A stretch of 64,000 nt of DNA from assembly GCF_945957265.1 (NCBI RefSeq), contig NZ_CAMFKO010000011.1, forward strand, positions 41,406-105,405, read 5' to 3'. A program made the translations under genes and the position numbers. Positions 20,908-30,888 of this stretch are shown in pieces. This DNA comes from an uncultured Dechloromonas sp. Its GTDB lineage: Bacteria; Pseudomonadota; Gammaproteobacteria; Burkholderiales; Rhodocyclaceae. The notes below the pieces were generated by a model. It did no database searches and had not been told where the DNA came from. It saw only the letters and a program-made list of their open reading frames with translations. Position 1 is the first letter of the stretch, and every line of letters begins with the position of its first letter.

Positions 20908-21471
20908 ATGTCTCTCATCAACACCCAGGTTCAACCGTTCAAGGCCCAGGCTTTCCACAACGGCAAGTTCATCGAAGTCAGCGACGCCAGCCTCAAGGGC
21001 AAGTGGTCCGTCCTGATCTTCATGCCGGCCGCCTTCACCTTCAACTGCCCGACCGAAATCGAGGATGCCGCCAACAACTACGCCGAATTCCAGAAGGCCG
21101 GCGCCGAGGTGTACATCGTCACCACCGACACCCACTTCTCGCACAAGGTCTGGCACGAAACCTCGCCGGCCGTCGGCAAGGCCCAGTTCCCGCTGGTCGG
21201 CGACCCGACGCACGCCCTGACCCGCGCCTTCGGCGTGCATATCGACGAAGAAGGCCTGGCCCTGCGCGGCACCTTCGTGATCAACCCGGACGGCGTGATC
21301 AAGACCGTTGAAATCCACTCCAACGAAATCGCCCGCGATGTCTCCGAGACCCTGCGCAAGCTGAAGGCCGCCCAATACACCGCCAGCCACCCGAACGAAG
21401 TCTGCCCGGCCAAGTGGAAGGAAGGCGAAAAGACCCTGGCGCCGTCGCTGGACCTGGTCGGCAAGATCTAA
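20908..21471 (+). CDS. ahpC: AhpC, alkyl hydroperoxide reductase peroxiredoxin subunit
   Basis: 187 residues. The peroxidatic Cys is in [10 protein letters not shown] (near residue 47) and the resolving Cys in EVCPAKW (near residue 166), giving a typical 2-Cys peroxiredoxin of AhpC type. It reduces hydroperoxides using electrons from AhpF, encoded next. A good Shine-Dalgarno is present. Confidence 0.97.
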   Translation: MSLINTQVQPFKAQAFHNGKFIEVSDASLKGKWSVLIFMPAAFTFNCPTEIEDAANNYAEFQKAGAEVYIVTTDTHFSHKVWHETSPAVGKAQFPLVGDPTHALTRAFGVHIDEEGLALRGTFVINPDGVIKTVEIHSNEIARDVSETLRKLKAAQYTASHPNEVCPAKWKEGEKTLAPSLDLVGKI

Positions 21472-21509
21472 GCCCCCAACCGCCAACAGAGAACCATAAA
21501 AAAGAGAAA

Positions 21510-21531
21510 CCCGCCGCTGCCCGGCGGCGGG
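21510..21531 (+). terminator. Hairpin between ahpC and ahpF
   Basis: Stem CCCGCCGC / GCGGCGGG with 6-base loop, flanked by AAA and TTT but lacking a real U-run. It may lower ahpF expression relative to ahpC by partial termination or protect the ahpC message end. Confidence 0.5.
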
Positions 21532-21593
21532 ATTTCAGCGCAATGCCCCGACCAGCGGTTCATTGCAGTGAAATCCAGAACGGGAGAGAAACC

Positions 21594-23147
21594 ATGCTCG
21601 ACGCCAACATCAAGGCCCAGTTGTCGGCCTACCTCGAAAAACTGCAACGTCCGATCGAACTCGTCGCCTCCTTCGACGACAGTGCCAAGGCCCGCGAAAT
21701 GCGCGACCTGCTGGTCGACATCGCCGGCCTCTCCGCCAAGGTCAGCCTGCGCGAGAACGGCAATGCCGCCCGCCGCCCCTCCTTCGCCATCGGCCTGCCG
21801 GGCGAAACGCCGCGCATCCACTTTGCCGGCATCCCGATGGGCCATGAATTCACCTCGCTCGTCCTCGCCCTGCTGCAGACCGGCGGCCACCCGCCCAAGG
21901 TCGAACAGTCGGTCATCGACCAGATCAAGGCCCTGCCCGGCAACTTCGACTTCGACACCTACATCTCGCTGTCCTGCCACAACTGCCCGGACGTCGTGCA
22001 GGCGCTCAACCTGATGGCCGTGCTCAACCCCGGCGTGACGAGCACGATGATCGACGGCGCGATGTTCCAGGACGAAGTGAACGCCCGCCAGATCATGGCC
22101 GTGCCGACCACCTACCTGAACGGTGCCGAGTTCGGCGCCGGCCGCATGCTGATCGAGGAAATCCTCGCCAAGGTCGATACCGGTGCCGCCGCGCGCGCCG
22201 CCGAAGAACTCGGCAAGAAGGACGCCTTCGACGTGCTCGTCGTCGGCGGCGGCCCGGCCGGCGCGGCTGCGGCCATCTACGCCGCCCGCAAGGGGATCCG
22301 CACCGGCATCGTCGCCGAGCGCTTCGGCGGCCAGGTCATGGATACGCTGGGCATCGAGAATTTCATCTCGGTCAGCCACACCGAAGGCCCGAAGCTGGTC
22401 GCCGCGCTGGAACAGCACGTCAAGGACTACGAGGTCGACGTGATGAACCTGCAGCGTGCCGCCAGGTTGACCCCCGGCGAACTGATCGAAGTGGAACTCG
22501 ACAATGGCGCCACGCTGAAGAGCAAGTCGGTCATCCTCGCCACCGGCGCCCGCTGGCGCGAGATGAACGTGCCCGGCGAAAAGGAATACAAGGCCAAGGG
22601 CGTCTGCTTCTGCCCGCACTGCGACGGCCCGCTGTTCAAGGGCAAGCGGGTGGCGGTGATCGGCGGCGGCAACTCCGGCGTCGAGGCGGCGATCGACCTC
22701 GCCGGCATCGTCGCCCATGTCACCCTGCTCGAATTCGCCGATACCTTGCGCGCCGATGCCGTGCTGCAAAAAAAACTGTACAGCCTGCCCAACGTCACGG
22801 TCATCAAGTCGGCGCAGACGACGGAAGTCACCGGCGACGGCCAGAAGGTGAATGGCATCACCTACAGGGATCGCGTCAGCGAGGAAGTCCGCCACGTCGA
22901 ACTGGAAGGCATCTTCGTGCAGATCGGCCTGCTGCCGAACACCGACTGGCTGAAGGGCAGCGTCGAGCTGAGCCGTTTCGGCGAAATCGAGATCGACGCC
23001 AAGGGCCACACCTCGGTGCCCGGCGTCTTCGCCGCCGGCGACTGCACCACGGTGCCGTACAAACAGATCGTCATCGCCATGGGCGCCGGTGCGACGGCGT
23101 CGCTGTCGGCCTTCGACCACCTGATCCGCAGCTCGGCGCCGGCCTGA
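21594..23147 (+). CDS. ahpF: AhpF, NADH-dependent alkyl hydroperoxide reductase flavoprotein
   Basis: 517 residues from [14 protein letters not shown], with GGGAGAG upstream. It has an N-terminal tandem thioredoxin-like domain with redox centre CHNC (in [12 protein letters not shown]), FAD motif [17 protein letters not shown], the catalytic disulfide CPHC (in CFCPHCDGP) and NAD motif [17 protein letters not shown]. It transfers NADH electrons to AhpC. Confidence 0.97.
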   Translation: MLDANIKAQLSAYLEKLQRPIELVASFDDSAKAREMRDLLVDIAGLSAKVSLRENGNAARRPSFAIGLPGETPRIHFAGIPMGHEFTSLVLALLQTGGHPPKVEQSVIDQIKALPGNFDFDTYISLSCHNCPDVVQALNLMAVLNPGVTSTMIDGAMFQDEVNARQIMAVPTTYLNGAEFGAGRMLIEEILAKVDTGAAARAAEELGKKDAFDVLVVGGGPAGAAAAIYAARKGIRTGIVAERFGGQVMDTLGIENFISVSHTEGPKLVAALEQHVKDYEVDVMNLQRAARLTPGELIEVELDNGATLKSKSVILATGARWREMNVPGEKEYKAKGVCFCPHCDGPLFKGKRVAVIGGGNSGVEAAIDLAGIVAHVTLLEFADTLRADAVLQKKLYSLPNVTVIKSAQTTEVTGDGQKVNGITYRDRVSEEVRHVELEGIFVQIGLLPNTDWLKGSVELSRFGEIEIDAKGHTSVPGVFAAGDCTTVPYKQIVIAMGAGATASLSAFDHLIRSSAPA

Positions 23148-23166
23148 TCCACCGACAGTTCAAACG

Positions 23167-23205
23167 AATGGCCAGCGGGCGGCTTACCGCCCCTGGCCAT
23201 TTTTC
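23167..23205 (+). terminator. Intrinsic terminator shared by ahpF and the chemoreceptor gene
   Basis: A long stem, ATGGCCAG with inner GGGCGG pairing CCGCCC and CTGGCCAT, with loop CTTA and followed by TTTTTCTTTTC on the plus strand. It lies between convergent genes and may serve both. Confidence 0.85.
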
Positions 23206-23233
23206 TTTTCGCCGCCCCGCGCTAGCGCCTGCT

Positions 23234-24805
23234 CTAAATTCGAAAGCCGGAAATGGCCAGTTTCAGCTCGCTGGCCGACCGGTTGAGCAACGCGGCGGAG
23301 GCATTCATTTCATGCGCCGTCCTGGCCGCGCCCTCAGCCCCCTGGGAAATCTGCTCCATGTTCCGGGCAATGTCGGTACTGGCGGCGCGCTGCTCTTCGA
23401 CGGCAGCCGCTATTTCCGCGACCCCATTGCCCGACACGCCGACCGATTCGCGCGCCTGATTGATCGCCCGCTCCACGTCGCCGGCAAGTTTCGCGCTTGT
23501 TTCGATGGCTTTCAGGCCATTTTCGATGGTGCTGCGCACGGAAGTGCTTTGCTTGACGATGGCCTGCGCCACGATGTCGATTTCACCGGCGGAACTGCCG
23601 GATTTTTCCGCCAGTTTGCGCACCTCGTCGGCAACGACGGCGAAGCCCCGCCCCTGCTCGCCGGCCCGCGCCGCCTCGATGGCCGCGTTGAGCGCCAGGA
23701 GATTGGTCTGATCGGCGATTTCCCTGACCTCCCGAGTCAAACCGGTGATGGCATCGGTGCTCTTGACGAAGGCCTCGACCGCGCCGGCGATCATGTCCAC
23801 GCTGCCCTGGATTTCCGAAATCTCGCTGACCAGTTCGCTGACCTTCCGGTTGCCTTCGGTCGTATTGGCGATACTTTCCCTGGCCTGACGACGAACGTCG
23901 CCAGCGGTGTCGCTGACCGTCGAGATCGACACCGTCAACTGCTGCATCGCCGCGGCATTGGCCGACACGACATCGAGCTGCGACGAGGAGTTGCCGTGCA
24001 GCCCGTCGGCCTGCCTGGCCAAGGTATCCGCTGAATCGTGCACCTTGAGGGTGGAGTCGGCGACCAACCTGAGCAGTCCCTGCAAGCGCTCCATCATGCC
24101 GTTGAAGCCGCGTGCGATATCGCCGAATTCGTCCTTCCGGTTCGCATCGGCGCGCGCGGTCAGGTCGTTGGTATCGGCGATATCCTTCATCGTCGCCTCG
24201 AGTGCGGCCAGCGGGCGGTTTACGGCCCGTCCCAGGCTGATGCTGATCGCAAAACCGATCGTGATGGCCAGCAAGCCGCCGACCAGTAGCGCGGTGCCGA
24301 CCATCGAGATGGTTTCGGAAATTTTCTGGCTGCCCTGGCTGGCGAGATTGGAGACGACCCGGTCGACATCGCGCATCGCCGGCTCGACCTTGCGGAAGGC
24401 ATTCCTGACTTTTTCCGCGGCCTGGGGATCGTCGGCAGACACGGCTTCCATCAGCTTCCAGCCCTCGACCAGCTCGTTGACGGTCGCCACGGTTTCCGGA
24501 GCCGCCGGCGTCTTCCCATTCCTTATCGCCACCCCCTGCAGGGCATCCAGATCGGCCGCGATCGACTTCCTCAAGCTGGCCAGGTCGCTGCCGCCCAGCA
24601 TGGACGGGTCGGCTTGCACGAGCAGGTATCGCTGCAGGCCGATACTGATGTTTTTCGCCAGCACGGTCCCCGGCAGCAGCGTTTTCGGATAAAAGCCCGC
24701 CAATGTCGCGGAGAACTGCAATCCAACATAGCCGCCTGCTGCCGTCAGCACGACCAGCGCCACGATAGCTCCGAGCGACAAACGGATAAGACGCGTAATA
24801 CGCAT
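23234..24805 (-). CDS. Methyl-accepting chemotaxis protein
   Basis: 523 residues starting [18 protein letters not shown], with AGGA about 10 bases upstream. The order is membrane helix (about 7-28), periplasmic four-helix-bundle-like sensor (about 30-190), second helix (about 190-212), HAMP (about 213-265) and a signalling domain. The highly conserved CheW/CheA tip is present ([20 protein letters not shown], then [19 protein letters not shown]). No C-terminal CheR/CheB pentapeptide is seen. The ligand is unknown. Confidence 0.94.
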   Translation of the reverse strand: MRITRLIRLSLGAIVALVVLTAAGGYVGLQFSATLAGFYPKTLLPGTVLAKNISIGLQRYLLVQADPSMLGGSDLASLRKSIAADLDALQGVAIRNGKTPAAPETVATVNELVEGWKLMEAVSADDPQAAEKVRNAFRKVEPAMRDVDRVVSNLASQGSQKISETISMVGTALLVGGLLAITIGFAISISLGRAVNRPLAALEATMKDIADTNDLTARADANRKDEFGDIARGFNGMMERLQGLLRLVADSTLKVHDSADTLARQADGLHGNSSSQLDVVSANAAAMQQLTVSISTVSDTAGDVRRQARESIANTTEGNRKVSELVSEISEIQGSVDMIAGAVEAFVKSTDAITGLTREVREIADQTNLLALNAAIEAARAGEQGRGFAVVADEVRKLAEKSGSSAGEIDIVAQAIVKQSTSVRSTIENGLKAIETSAKLAGDVERAINQARESVGVSGNGVAEIAAAVEEQRAASTDIARNMEQISQGAEGAARTAHEMNASAALLNRSASELKLAISGFRI

Positions 24806-25098
24806 AGATGATTCCTGAGATGTAAGTGTGGATGAACGCCTGCCCGGTCTGTCTATTGAGGCTTTCCCCGCAGCCCTTGCGCCAGGCACGCCCTCGGCGC
24901 GCAGGCATGGCATTGCCCCTTGCGTCCATTGGAGCATCGGGCAAATGGAACTCTTATCCCCCGCTCGGGGGGACGCATGCATGGCATTGGCCGGCCCGGC
25001 CTTGGGCGGTAGGAGAACCTGGCGGCCAGCTGCCGATTGCGGCCGACATGTCCGCGCAACGTGGCGAACACCAGGGCCGTAAAGAGGCCGGAAAGCAA
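24806..25098. other. Intergenic stretch before the island
   Basis: About 290 bases between the chemoreceptor and the tRNA-derived left end. Open frames here overlap each other and have no family resemblance. I see no gene. Confidence 0.5.
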
Positions 25099-25126
25099 AA
25101 AGCCCAGCCGGTGAGGGCTGGGCTTT
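25099..25126 (-). terminator. Former tRNA-Met terminator left behind at the left island end
   Basis: Stem AAAGCCCAGCC / GGCTGGGCTTT, loop of 6, followed on the minus strand by TTTTGCTTTC. It lies just beyond the truncated tRNA 3' end, where the terminator of the ancestral minus-strand tRNA-Met gene would be. Confidence 0.75.
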
Positions 25127-25138
25127 CGCTTGAAACTT

Positions 25139-25186
25139 TGGTGGTGATGGGCAGAATCGAACTGCCGACCTATGGGTTATGAATCC
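25139..25186 (-). repeat. attL: 48-base duplicate of the tRNA-Met 3' end
   Basis: These 48 bases are identical to 58964-59011, the 3' part of the intact tRNA-Met, from anticodon arm through CCA. To the right of 25186 the sequence diverges (GACGAAG instead of ATCGCTC). It marks the left boundary of the island. Confidence 0.95.
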
Positions 25187-25232
25187 GACGAAGCGCGCCT
25201 AATCGACAAAATTGATATACGTTGATTTTCAT

Positions 25233-25358
25233 GTGTACTCACGCACAAAGGCTCACCAAATATAGGTTTCTAGCCGAATTCATGGCGATTAACCCTATGG
25301 TCAAACATTGATTAAAGTTGATTGGCGTCCTAGAATTTGAGTACACAATGAGTACACG
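25233..25358. promoter_or_regulatory. Left arm-type integrase sites (GAGTACAC)
   Basis: GAGTACAC occurs at 25339-25346 and 25350-25357, 11 bases apart, and inverted at 25233-25240. The block 25334-25358 reappears at the other island end (58883-58907) with one mismatch in 25 bases. It overlaps the region just before the integrase start, so integrase may also control its own gene. Confidence 0.7.
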
Positions 25359-25368
25359 AGGCGCCGGC

Positions 25369-26817
25369 ATGGGCAAAATCAACCTGACCGCAGGACGAAT
25401 TGAGTCCTTCAAATCCGAAGGTGAAACTCAGGCCTTTTTATGGGACTCACAGGTCAATGGACTAGCTGTTCGAGCAGCACCGCGAGGACGAAAAAGCTAC
25501 ATCCTTCAGGCTCGGTTTAACGGCAAGGTAATGCGTCTCACGATTGGCGATGTCACCGCCTGGGCAATCGAAGAAGCACGCGACAAGGATGGCAACCTTG
25601 TTGTTCCCGGCGCCCGTCAAGAAGCCCGGCGCCTGCAAGCTCTCATTGACCAGGGCATTGACCCTCGGCAGCACAAGGCCGGGAAGATTGCCGAAGCTGA
25701 GATAAAGCTCGCTGAAGAAGAGGCAAAGCGAGAAGAATCCCAACGAATGGAAGCTCTGGCACTCGATGCGTGGAACGTCTATATCGAGGCAAGAAAGAGT
25801 AAGTGGAGCGCCAACCACCTTGCAGACCATGAGAATGTCGCCAAGGAAGGTGGCCAGAAACGCACTCGGGGGCGTCGCCCTGGGGAGCCGGAACTAACAC
25901 AGCCAGGAGCGCTGCGCCCGCTGCTGCTCAAGCCGCTTGCTGCAATTGATGCTGACACCGTGCGGGAATGGCTTCAAGGCGAATCCATAAGACGCCCCAC
26001 CCATGCACGGCTTGCATTTGGCCTGCTGCGCGCCTTCCTGAACTGGTGCAGCGACCAAAAGGAATGCCGGGACATGGTCCACGCTGACGCCTGCGCACCG
26101 CGCATTGCCAAAGACCAGCTACCGAAAAAAGCAGCAAAGGATGACTGCCTGCAACGCGAACAGCTTCCAGAATGGTTCAAGCAGGTCCGCAGCATCAAGA
26201 ATCCGGTCATCGCAACGTATCTGCAAATGGCACTCCTGACAGGCGCCCGCCGTGAAGAAATTGCCGGGCTGAGATGGACAGATATCGACTTTCAGTGGAA
26301 CACAGTACGGATGCACGACAAGGTGGACGGCGAACGTGCCATTCCACTGACACCTTACGTCAAGGCACTGCTGAAGAGGCTGAAAGTGGTCAATGACACC
26401 CCGCCCCCGAAGCATCGCATCATCAACGGGAAGAAAATAGAGAACGACCTAAGCGGCTGGAAGCCGCCGCAATGGGTATTCGCCAGCAAGACAGCCAAAT
26501 CTGGACGCCTTCAAGAGCCGCGGATACAGCATACAAAAGCCTGTGCTGTTGCCAGCATCAAAGGACTGACCATCCATGGCTTAAGGCGCAGCTTCGGCAC
26601 CCTGGCCGAGTGGGTAGAGTGCCCAGTCGGCATCGTGGCGCAGATCCAGGGCCACAAGCCAAGTGCAACAGCGGAGAAGCATTACCGCGTTCGCCCCATC
26701 GATCTGCTTCGGATGTGGCACACGAAAATCGAGCAATGGATCCTGAACGAGGCCGGAATCAAGCCACCAATGGAAAGTGATGCCCCATCCCTTTCGCGCC
26801 GCTCGGTTGCAACTTAA
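25369..26817 (+). CDS. Tyrosine recombinase (P4-type island integrase)
   Basis: 482 residues from MGKINLTAGRIESFKSEG; a start at 25348 (MSTRGAG) is possible. It has an N-terminal arm-binding DUF4102-like domain (AFLWDSQVNGLAVRAAPRGRKSY), a core-binding SAM-like domain (about 135-250), and a catalytic domain with R in TGARREEI, HxxR in HGLRRSF, H in GHKP and the nucleophile Tyr in EKHYRV. It should integrate and excise the island at tRNA-Met. It lies directly inside the left att site, the usual place. Confidence 0.95.
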   Translation: MGKINLTAGRIESFKSEGETQAFLWDSQVNGLAVRAAPRGRKSYILQARFNGKVMRLTIGDVTAWAIEEARDKDGNLVVPGARQEARRLQALIDQGIDPRQHKAGKIAEAEIKLAEEEAKREESQRMEALALDAWNVYIEARKSKWSANHLADHENVAKEGGQKRTRGRRPGEPELTQPGALRPLLLKPLAAIDADTVREWLQGESIRRPTHARLAFGLLRAFLNWCSDQKECRDMVHADACAPRIAKDQLPKKAAKDDCLQREQLPEWFKQVRSIKNPVIATYLQMALLTGARREEIAGLRWTDIDFQWNTVRMHDKVDGERAIPLTPYVKALLKRLKVVNDTPPPKHRIINGKKIENDLSGWKPPQWVFASKTAKSGRLQEPRIQHTKACAVASIKGLTIHGLRRSFGTLAEWVECPVGIVAQIQGHKPSATAEKHYRVRPIDLLRMWHTKIEQWILNEAGIKPPMESDAPSLSRRSVAT

Positions 26818-27002
26818 CCCCACCCCGGCAAAAGGCAAATTTATTAACGAATGCTCTGCGAAACAAGGCCGAACGAAATTTACTCTTCCTGTAGATCGTG
26901 GGATTCTTAAACTAGGCATTCGGCATGGCAACGTCACTCACAGCCGAATGAAATTCCAATAGAATAATTTACAAGCTTTATGCGCAACTGAAATGAAAAA
27001 AC

Positions 27003-27890
27003 ATGCATGAACCGGCTAGTGCGAAAGAAATTCTAGAATTCATTTTTGCCTGCAAAAGACGAGATGAACTTCTACTTGATTATCTACAACGCGAGGAGTG
27101 GACACCTGCGATCGGATCGATGATCGTTTGTGGCGTTCGCCCACCTCCAGGCAAATGCAATACGATTCCAGACACAGGTTTCGGAATAGATGGCCTCGAA
27201 CTCGCCAATCACTCAACTCGCCTAAAAAACGCCCGCAACCTACTCGCAAATTGGCGTGAAGAATACGAGGAAAATGATTACCCTCATCGAGGTGAAGTTT
27301 CACCTCATGCATTCATCGAATGGTGTTTCGATTGTGGCTATATCACTGACTGGGTCCGACTAATTGGAAGCCTATATGAGGAAAATATCGAGCCAAAAAT
27401 CTCGATAGCTCATGGCGGAATTTCTGATATTGAGCGCCTCACAATTCTCCCGCGCTCATTGATGTCCGCACTCATTGAGACGGCCCAATCGCCCCCAGTT
27501 CTCAAACATAGCCTGCGTGAAGCCGTCGCACCCAGTGAGGCGATGTCGATAGCCTCGCCCCCCTCGAACCCAAAACCGGATTATGGAACAAAAAATCACA
27601 AGCGAGTCTTATCAAAAAAGAAGCCGATCACACGTGTGATCGAGTTGGCAATCGAAAACGCAAAAGACCCAAACAACACAGAAAGTATCTGGCTTGCTCT
27701 GGTCCAACTGGCCAAATCCATTCCCCGGCCAGAACCGCTAATCGGATATGTTCACGGCGAAGGCATTAAGTGGATTAATGAAGAAAAAAGTGATGACGAT
27801 GTCCAATATTTGACGAAATCACTATTTGAACGACGCCTAGAAACAAATCTAGGGTTCACCATCGCAAAGAAGGCCACAAAGGGCGATTAA
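27003..27890 (+). CDS. Hypothetical protein in the island left module
   Basis: 295 residues, no family recognised. The N-terminal half is acidic and contains EWTPAIGSMIVCGVRPPPG and a Trp/Cys patch (FIEWCFDCGYITDWVRL). A Pro/Ser-rich linker (about 165-200) joins a helical C-terminal domain with a conserved-looking ITRVIELAIENAKDPNNTES. Low GC relative to the backbone indicates foreign origin. No strong Shine-Dalgarno is visible. Confidence 0.65.
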   Translation: MHEPASAKEILEFIFACKRRDELLLDYLQREEWTPAIGSMIVCGVRPPPGKCNTIPDTGFGIDGLELANHSTRLKNARNLLANWREEYEENDYPHRGEVSPHAFIEWCFDCGYITDWVRLIGSLYEENIEPKISIAHGGISDIERLTILPRSLMSALIETAQSPPVLKHSLREAVAPSEAMSIASPPSNPKPDYGTKNHKRVLSKKKPITRVIELAIENAKDPNNTESIWLALVQLAKSIPRPEPLIGYVHGEGIKWINEEKSDDDVQYLTKSLFERRLETNLGFTIAKKATKGD

Positions 27891-27893
27891 TGC

Positions 27894-28395
27894 CAGATTA
27901 CCCAGCAGGCGCTGGTCTATATCCAGAAGCTCTACCGGCTTGAACGGGAAGTCGCCGGTCTGGAACCCGACGAACGGCGACGAATACGCTAGGAAGAAGC
28001 CAAGCCGATTCTGGATGAATTCCACGATTGGCTGACCCGGCACCGATTGCAGGTGCCCACGGATCATCGACGGCACCAAAGCGATCGATTACAGCCTCAA
28101 GCGCTGGACGGCACTCGCCCATTACGTCGGCGAAGGTCAGGTGCACATCGACAACAACTGGATCGAGAACCGCATTCGGCCAGTAGCTACAGGCCGATAG
28201 AACTATCTATTCGCCGGCGGCCTGCGTGCCGGGAAGCGGGCGGCCGCCATCATGAGCTTATTCCAGTCCGCCAAGCTCAACGGACACGCCCCCTTCCTCT
28301 ACCTGAAGAACATCCTGTCTCGGTTACCAACTCAGCCCAATAGTCGGATCGGCGAACTGCTCCCGCATCGATGGCTTCCCGAATCCGCCGCCTGA
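27894..28395 (+). pseudogene. IS66-family transposase remnant (C-terminal part)
   Basis: The plus strand reads as the C-terminal region of an IS66 TnpC transposase: YIQKLYRLEREV, WTALAHYVGEG, HIDNNWIENRIRP and AGKRAAAIMSLFQSAKLNG. There are in-frame stops at 27990-27992 and 28198-28200 and a frame break near 28053. The N-terminal half and the accessory orfs are gone. TATTCGCCGGGTGCTTAC at 28412-28429 resembles an IS66 right terminal repeat. Confidence 0.85.
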
Positions 28396-28621
28396 ATCAG
28401 AAATCAACCTGTATTCGCCGGGTGCTTACGAAGAACCAACTCCGCCACAACCGGACATACTTTTTTACGGTTCTTAATTTTTTTGCGTTTTTTCCCGTGC
28501 CTTTGGCCACGGATAGCATTGCTTTACGATCCGCTCCAGTGATCTGCGATGAAATATATGTATGGCTGACAAGCAATTTATCGCTCACGACGCAGATGTT
28601 CTCACCTTTGCAGGAGCAACC

Positions 28622-28804
28622 ATGAAATATCCCTCCCCCTGTCGCGATGATCCAGTTGAACCCTACGGGACGACTGCTGAATTTGCGGCAAAAAACTTAG
28701 TTAAACCGCAGACCGTTCGCAAGCAACTCTGTCAGACAGGAAGTTATTTCGGCACCAAGCCCAAAAAACTAGTAAATGGGCGCTTATCTTGGCCTCTTGG
28801 CTGA
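28622..28804 (+). CDS. Small AlpA/excisionase-like HTH protein
   Basis: 60 residues from MKYPSPCRDDPVEPYG, with AGGAG 6 bases upstream. The segment AAKNLVKPQTVRKQLCQTG followed by a basic YFGTKPKKLVNGRLSWP looks like a MerR/excisionase-type winged helix (helix, recognition helix, wing). In CP4-57-like islands an AlpA-like regulator precedes yfjI, as here. It may control integrase direction; this is inference. Confidence 0.6.
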   Translation: MKYPSPCRDDPVEPYGTTAEFAAKNLVKPQTVRKQLCQTGSYFGTKPKKLVNGRLSWPLG

Positions 28805-29051
28805 CCGCACAGCAAAACACTTTGCATAGCAAAGTCCTATTTTAAGGAGGATAGAAAACGATAGAACCTATTCGGCAAAAAACAATATCGAAATCGAAAC
28901 ATTAAAGAAAGGAGAAACTCAGTAAAACTGTTTTACCCATAGGCATAACGCGATCTAGGGCCCGGATCCACACATGCCAGCACTTCCGAAATCGAATCCA
29001 CGCTGTGGATCGAAGTATTTGCATCATCCTTTTTTATAGGGTTCAACTTTT
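28805..29051. other. Leader region before the DUF3987 gene
   Basis: A 247-base AT-rich stretch. AAGGAGG at 28845 and AAAGGAGAAA near 28909 look like ribosome sites, but no start codon follows at a useful distance. A short palindrome ATCCAC-GCT-GTGGAT lies at about 28996. No gene is seen. Confidence 0.4.
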
Positions 29052-30608
29052 ATGAACACAAACGAACTGCCATCGGCTGCATTTGTTTGCAACCACTCTC
29101 CGAATTTCAACGCTTCAAGCGCATTGGCAAGCGATTTAGCAATAACCCCTCGCCAAAGCCCATTCCCCATTTACTGCCTGCCAGCTGTTTCTCAAGGATC
29201 TGCCTGGGAACTGATCAACAACGTTGGCATCCCTCCGGAAATGGCTGCCACAACGCTTTTATCTTGCATGGCGGCATCTGTTCAAGGTTCCTTTGACGTA
29301 GAGCCAGTCCCTGGCATGCGTGTACCGCTGTCCTTGATGACGTTGATCGTCGCTCCTAGCGGGAGCGGAAAAACTGTTGTTGAAAATCGACTTACTGCCG
29401 GCATCAAAAAATTTGAAGGCGAAATGCGCGAGAAATACGATCGCGACTGGGTTCAGTACCAGTCCGCCATGGACGCCCATACGGCCGAGCGCAAAGCCAT
29501 TTTGGGTCTACTGAAGGAACAAACCAAAGCCGGCAAGGACACTGAGTACGTGCGCCAACAGCTCTCCGAGCTCGATAGCAATTCCCCCCCCGTGCCCAAA
29601 CTGGCCAAAATCATTTCCAAGAACACGACCTTGGCCGGAATTGAAGATAGCGCTTCATTAAATTGGCCGAACATTTTTGTGTCTCAGGATGAAGCAGCTC
29701 ATTTTCTTGAAAAGCGCTTCGAGGATCTGATCAGCATTGCCAACTCAACTTGGTCCGGTTCGCCCATCTCCGTCGATACCAACAAGCGGAAGCTTTTTGT
29801 CAAAGAGCCTCGAATCACATGGCATCTTCAGGTGCAACCGAAAGCGTTCGAGCGATTCATGAGGAAGGCGGGCATCAGGTTCCTGGATGAGGGATTATTG
29901 CCACGGACTCAGTTCACCTATGTCGAGCCCAGTCAGTACCAGCCGGGAACATTGGTCAATCAGCAGTGGGCTGCAACGGATGTATTCAACGAACTCTGCT
30001 ACGAGCATCTGCTGGCAAGCGTGAGCGAAACAGGTATACCCGTTGCAAAAAATGTACTCAAGCTCGATGCACAGGCGCACGCCTTGTTGGACCAGGAGCG
30101 TCAGCGCATCAACTCGATGAAATCCCCTGGTGGCCCACTCTTTTACCAACAGGAGTTGTGCGCCAAAGCCTCTGATACGATTATTCGAATCAGCGCCATC
30201 AACCACGTCTTCAACAACGGCGTGGGTGACATTCCCGCTCAATGCGTGATGAACGCAATCGAAATTTTCACGTGGTTCGCAAACGAGCAAATCCGTGTGT
30301 TCACCCCGGCGCCCAAACCTCCTCAAGAATGGTGCGATGCCAATCTGTTACTGCGCTGGCTCGCAAATTTCGTACGTACGCACAACCAGCTCTGCATTCA
30401 GAAGAATCACCTGCTGAAGCAAGGTCCTCGCGCAACCCGTAGCTCAGCACGTCTCAATGCCGCATTGCTGCTGTTGTGGCAACAGGGGATCCTTCAAGAA
30501 CACGTTCCGGAAGGATCAAAGGCCACATTCATTCTCTTGCACCCGAATGCGTTTCAGCCATACCAAATCGCTCAGCTCCTCAACCAGAACCTCGCTTTTC
30601 CAAGTTAA
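29052..30608 (+). CDS. YfjI-type DUF3987 P-loop protein
   Basis: 518 residues. A Walker A motif is in IVAPSGSGKTVVENRLTAG (near residue 105), followed by a coiled-coil-prone helical insertion (about 118-185) and an Asp/Glu Walker-B-like stretch FVSQDEAAHFLE. This matches DUF3987 proteins (E. coli YfjI) found in satellite phages and integrative islands, where they are thought to act in DNA replication as helicase/primase-type ATPases. It is followed by two YfjJ-like genes, the CP4-57 order. Confidence 0.8.
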   Translation: MNTNELPSAAFVCNHSPNFNASSALASDLAITPRQSPFPIYCLPAVSQGSAWELINNVGIPPEMAATTLLSCMAASVQGSFDVEPVPGMRVPLSLMTLIVAPSGSGKTVVENRLTAGIKKFEGEMREKYDRDWVQYQSAMDAHTAERKAILGLLKEQTKAGKDTEYVRQQLSELDSNSPPVPKLAKIISKNTTLAGIEDSASLNWPNIFVSQDEAAHFLEKRFEDLISIANSTWSGSPISVDTNKRKLFVKEPRITWHLQVQPKAFERFMRKAGIRFLDEGLLPRTQFTYVEPSQYQPGTLVNQQWAATDVFNELCYEHLLASVSETGIPVAKNVLKLDAQAHALLDQERQRINSMKSPGGPLFYQQELCAKASDTIIRISAINHVFNNGVGDIPAQCVMNAIEIFTWFANEQIRVFTPAPKPPQEWCDANLLLRWLANFVRTHNQLCIQKNHLLKQGPRATRSSARLNAALLLLWQQGILQEHVPEGSKATFILLHPNAFQPYQIAQLLNQNLAFPS

Positions 30609-30622
30609 GAGGTGAAACAGGT

Positions 30623-30653
30623 GGCTACAGCGGCGACAGTCGCCGCTGTAGCC
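30623..30653 (+). terminator. Perfect 14-base palindromic hairpin after the DUF3987 gene
   Basis: GGCTACAGCGGCGA / TCGCCGCTGTAGCC with a 3-base loop starts 14 bases after the stop. No U-run follows, so it could be an mRNA-stabilising hairpin, a Rho-type end or a protein site rather than a plain terminator. Confidence 0.55.
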
Positions 30654-30785
30654 ATGCGTTGGGGCAAGACTGTGCTCAATTATGAGCCCGCTAATAAATG
30701 CTCGCCGATTGAAAAATTATTTTTCGATCCCTCCTTTGAGGGAAAGCGGAACGTTGTCGAGCAAGCCTTCGAATCCAAGTCGTAA
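30654..30785 (+). CDS. Possible 43-residue ORF after the hairpin
   Basis: Frame from ATG 30654, or from GTG 30612 or 30621 reading through the palindrome. It gives MRWGKTVLNYEPANKCSPIE and continues to a Lys/Glu-containing end. GAG just before the GTG could serve as ribosome site. No family is recognised; it may be chance. Confidence 0.25.
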   Translation: MRWGKTVLNYEPANKCSPIEKLFFDPSFEGKRNVVEQAFESKS

Positions 30786-30888
30786 GTGACGGAGGGGCGT
30801 CCAACCCCGCAGACCACACCGCCGAGGGTCACAAATGTTCACGAGGCCCCGAGATTCTCATCAACTGCTATTTTTCCAAGGAATTGTA

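Noticed and set aside
25139..25186. A second tRNA-Met gene at the left island end
   Set aside because: Only the 3' 48 bases are present; acceptor 5' strand and D-arm are missing, so it is an att remnant.
27849..28146. Minus-strand frames over the end of the 27003 gene and the IS66 remnant
   Set aside because: They are opposite a recognisable transposase remnant and show no features of their own.
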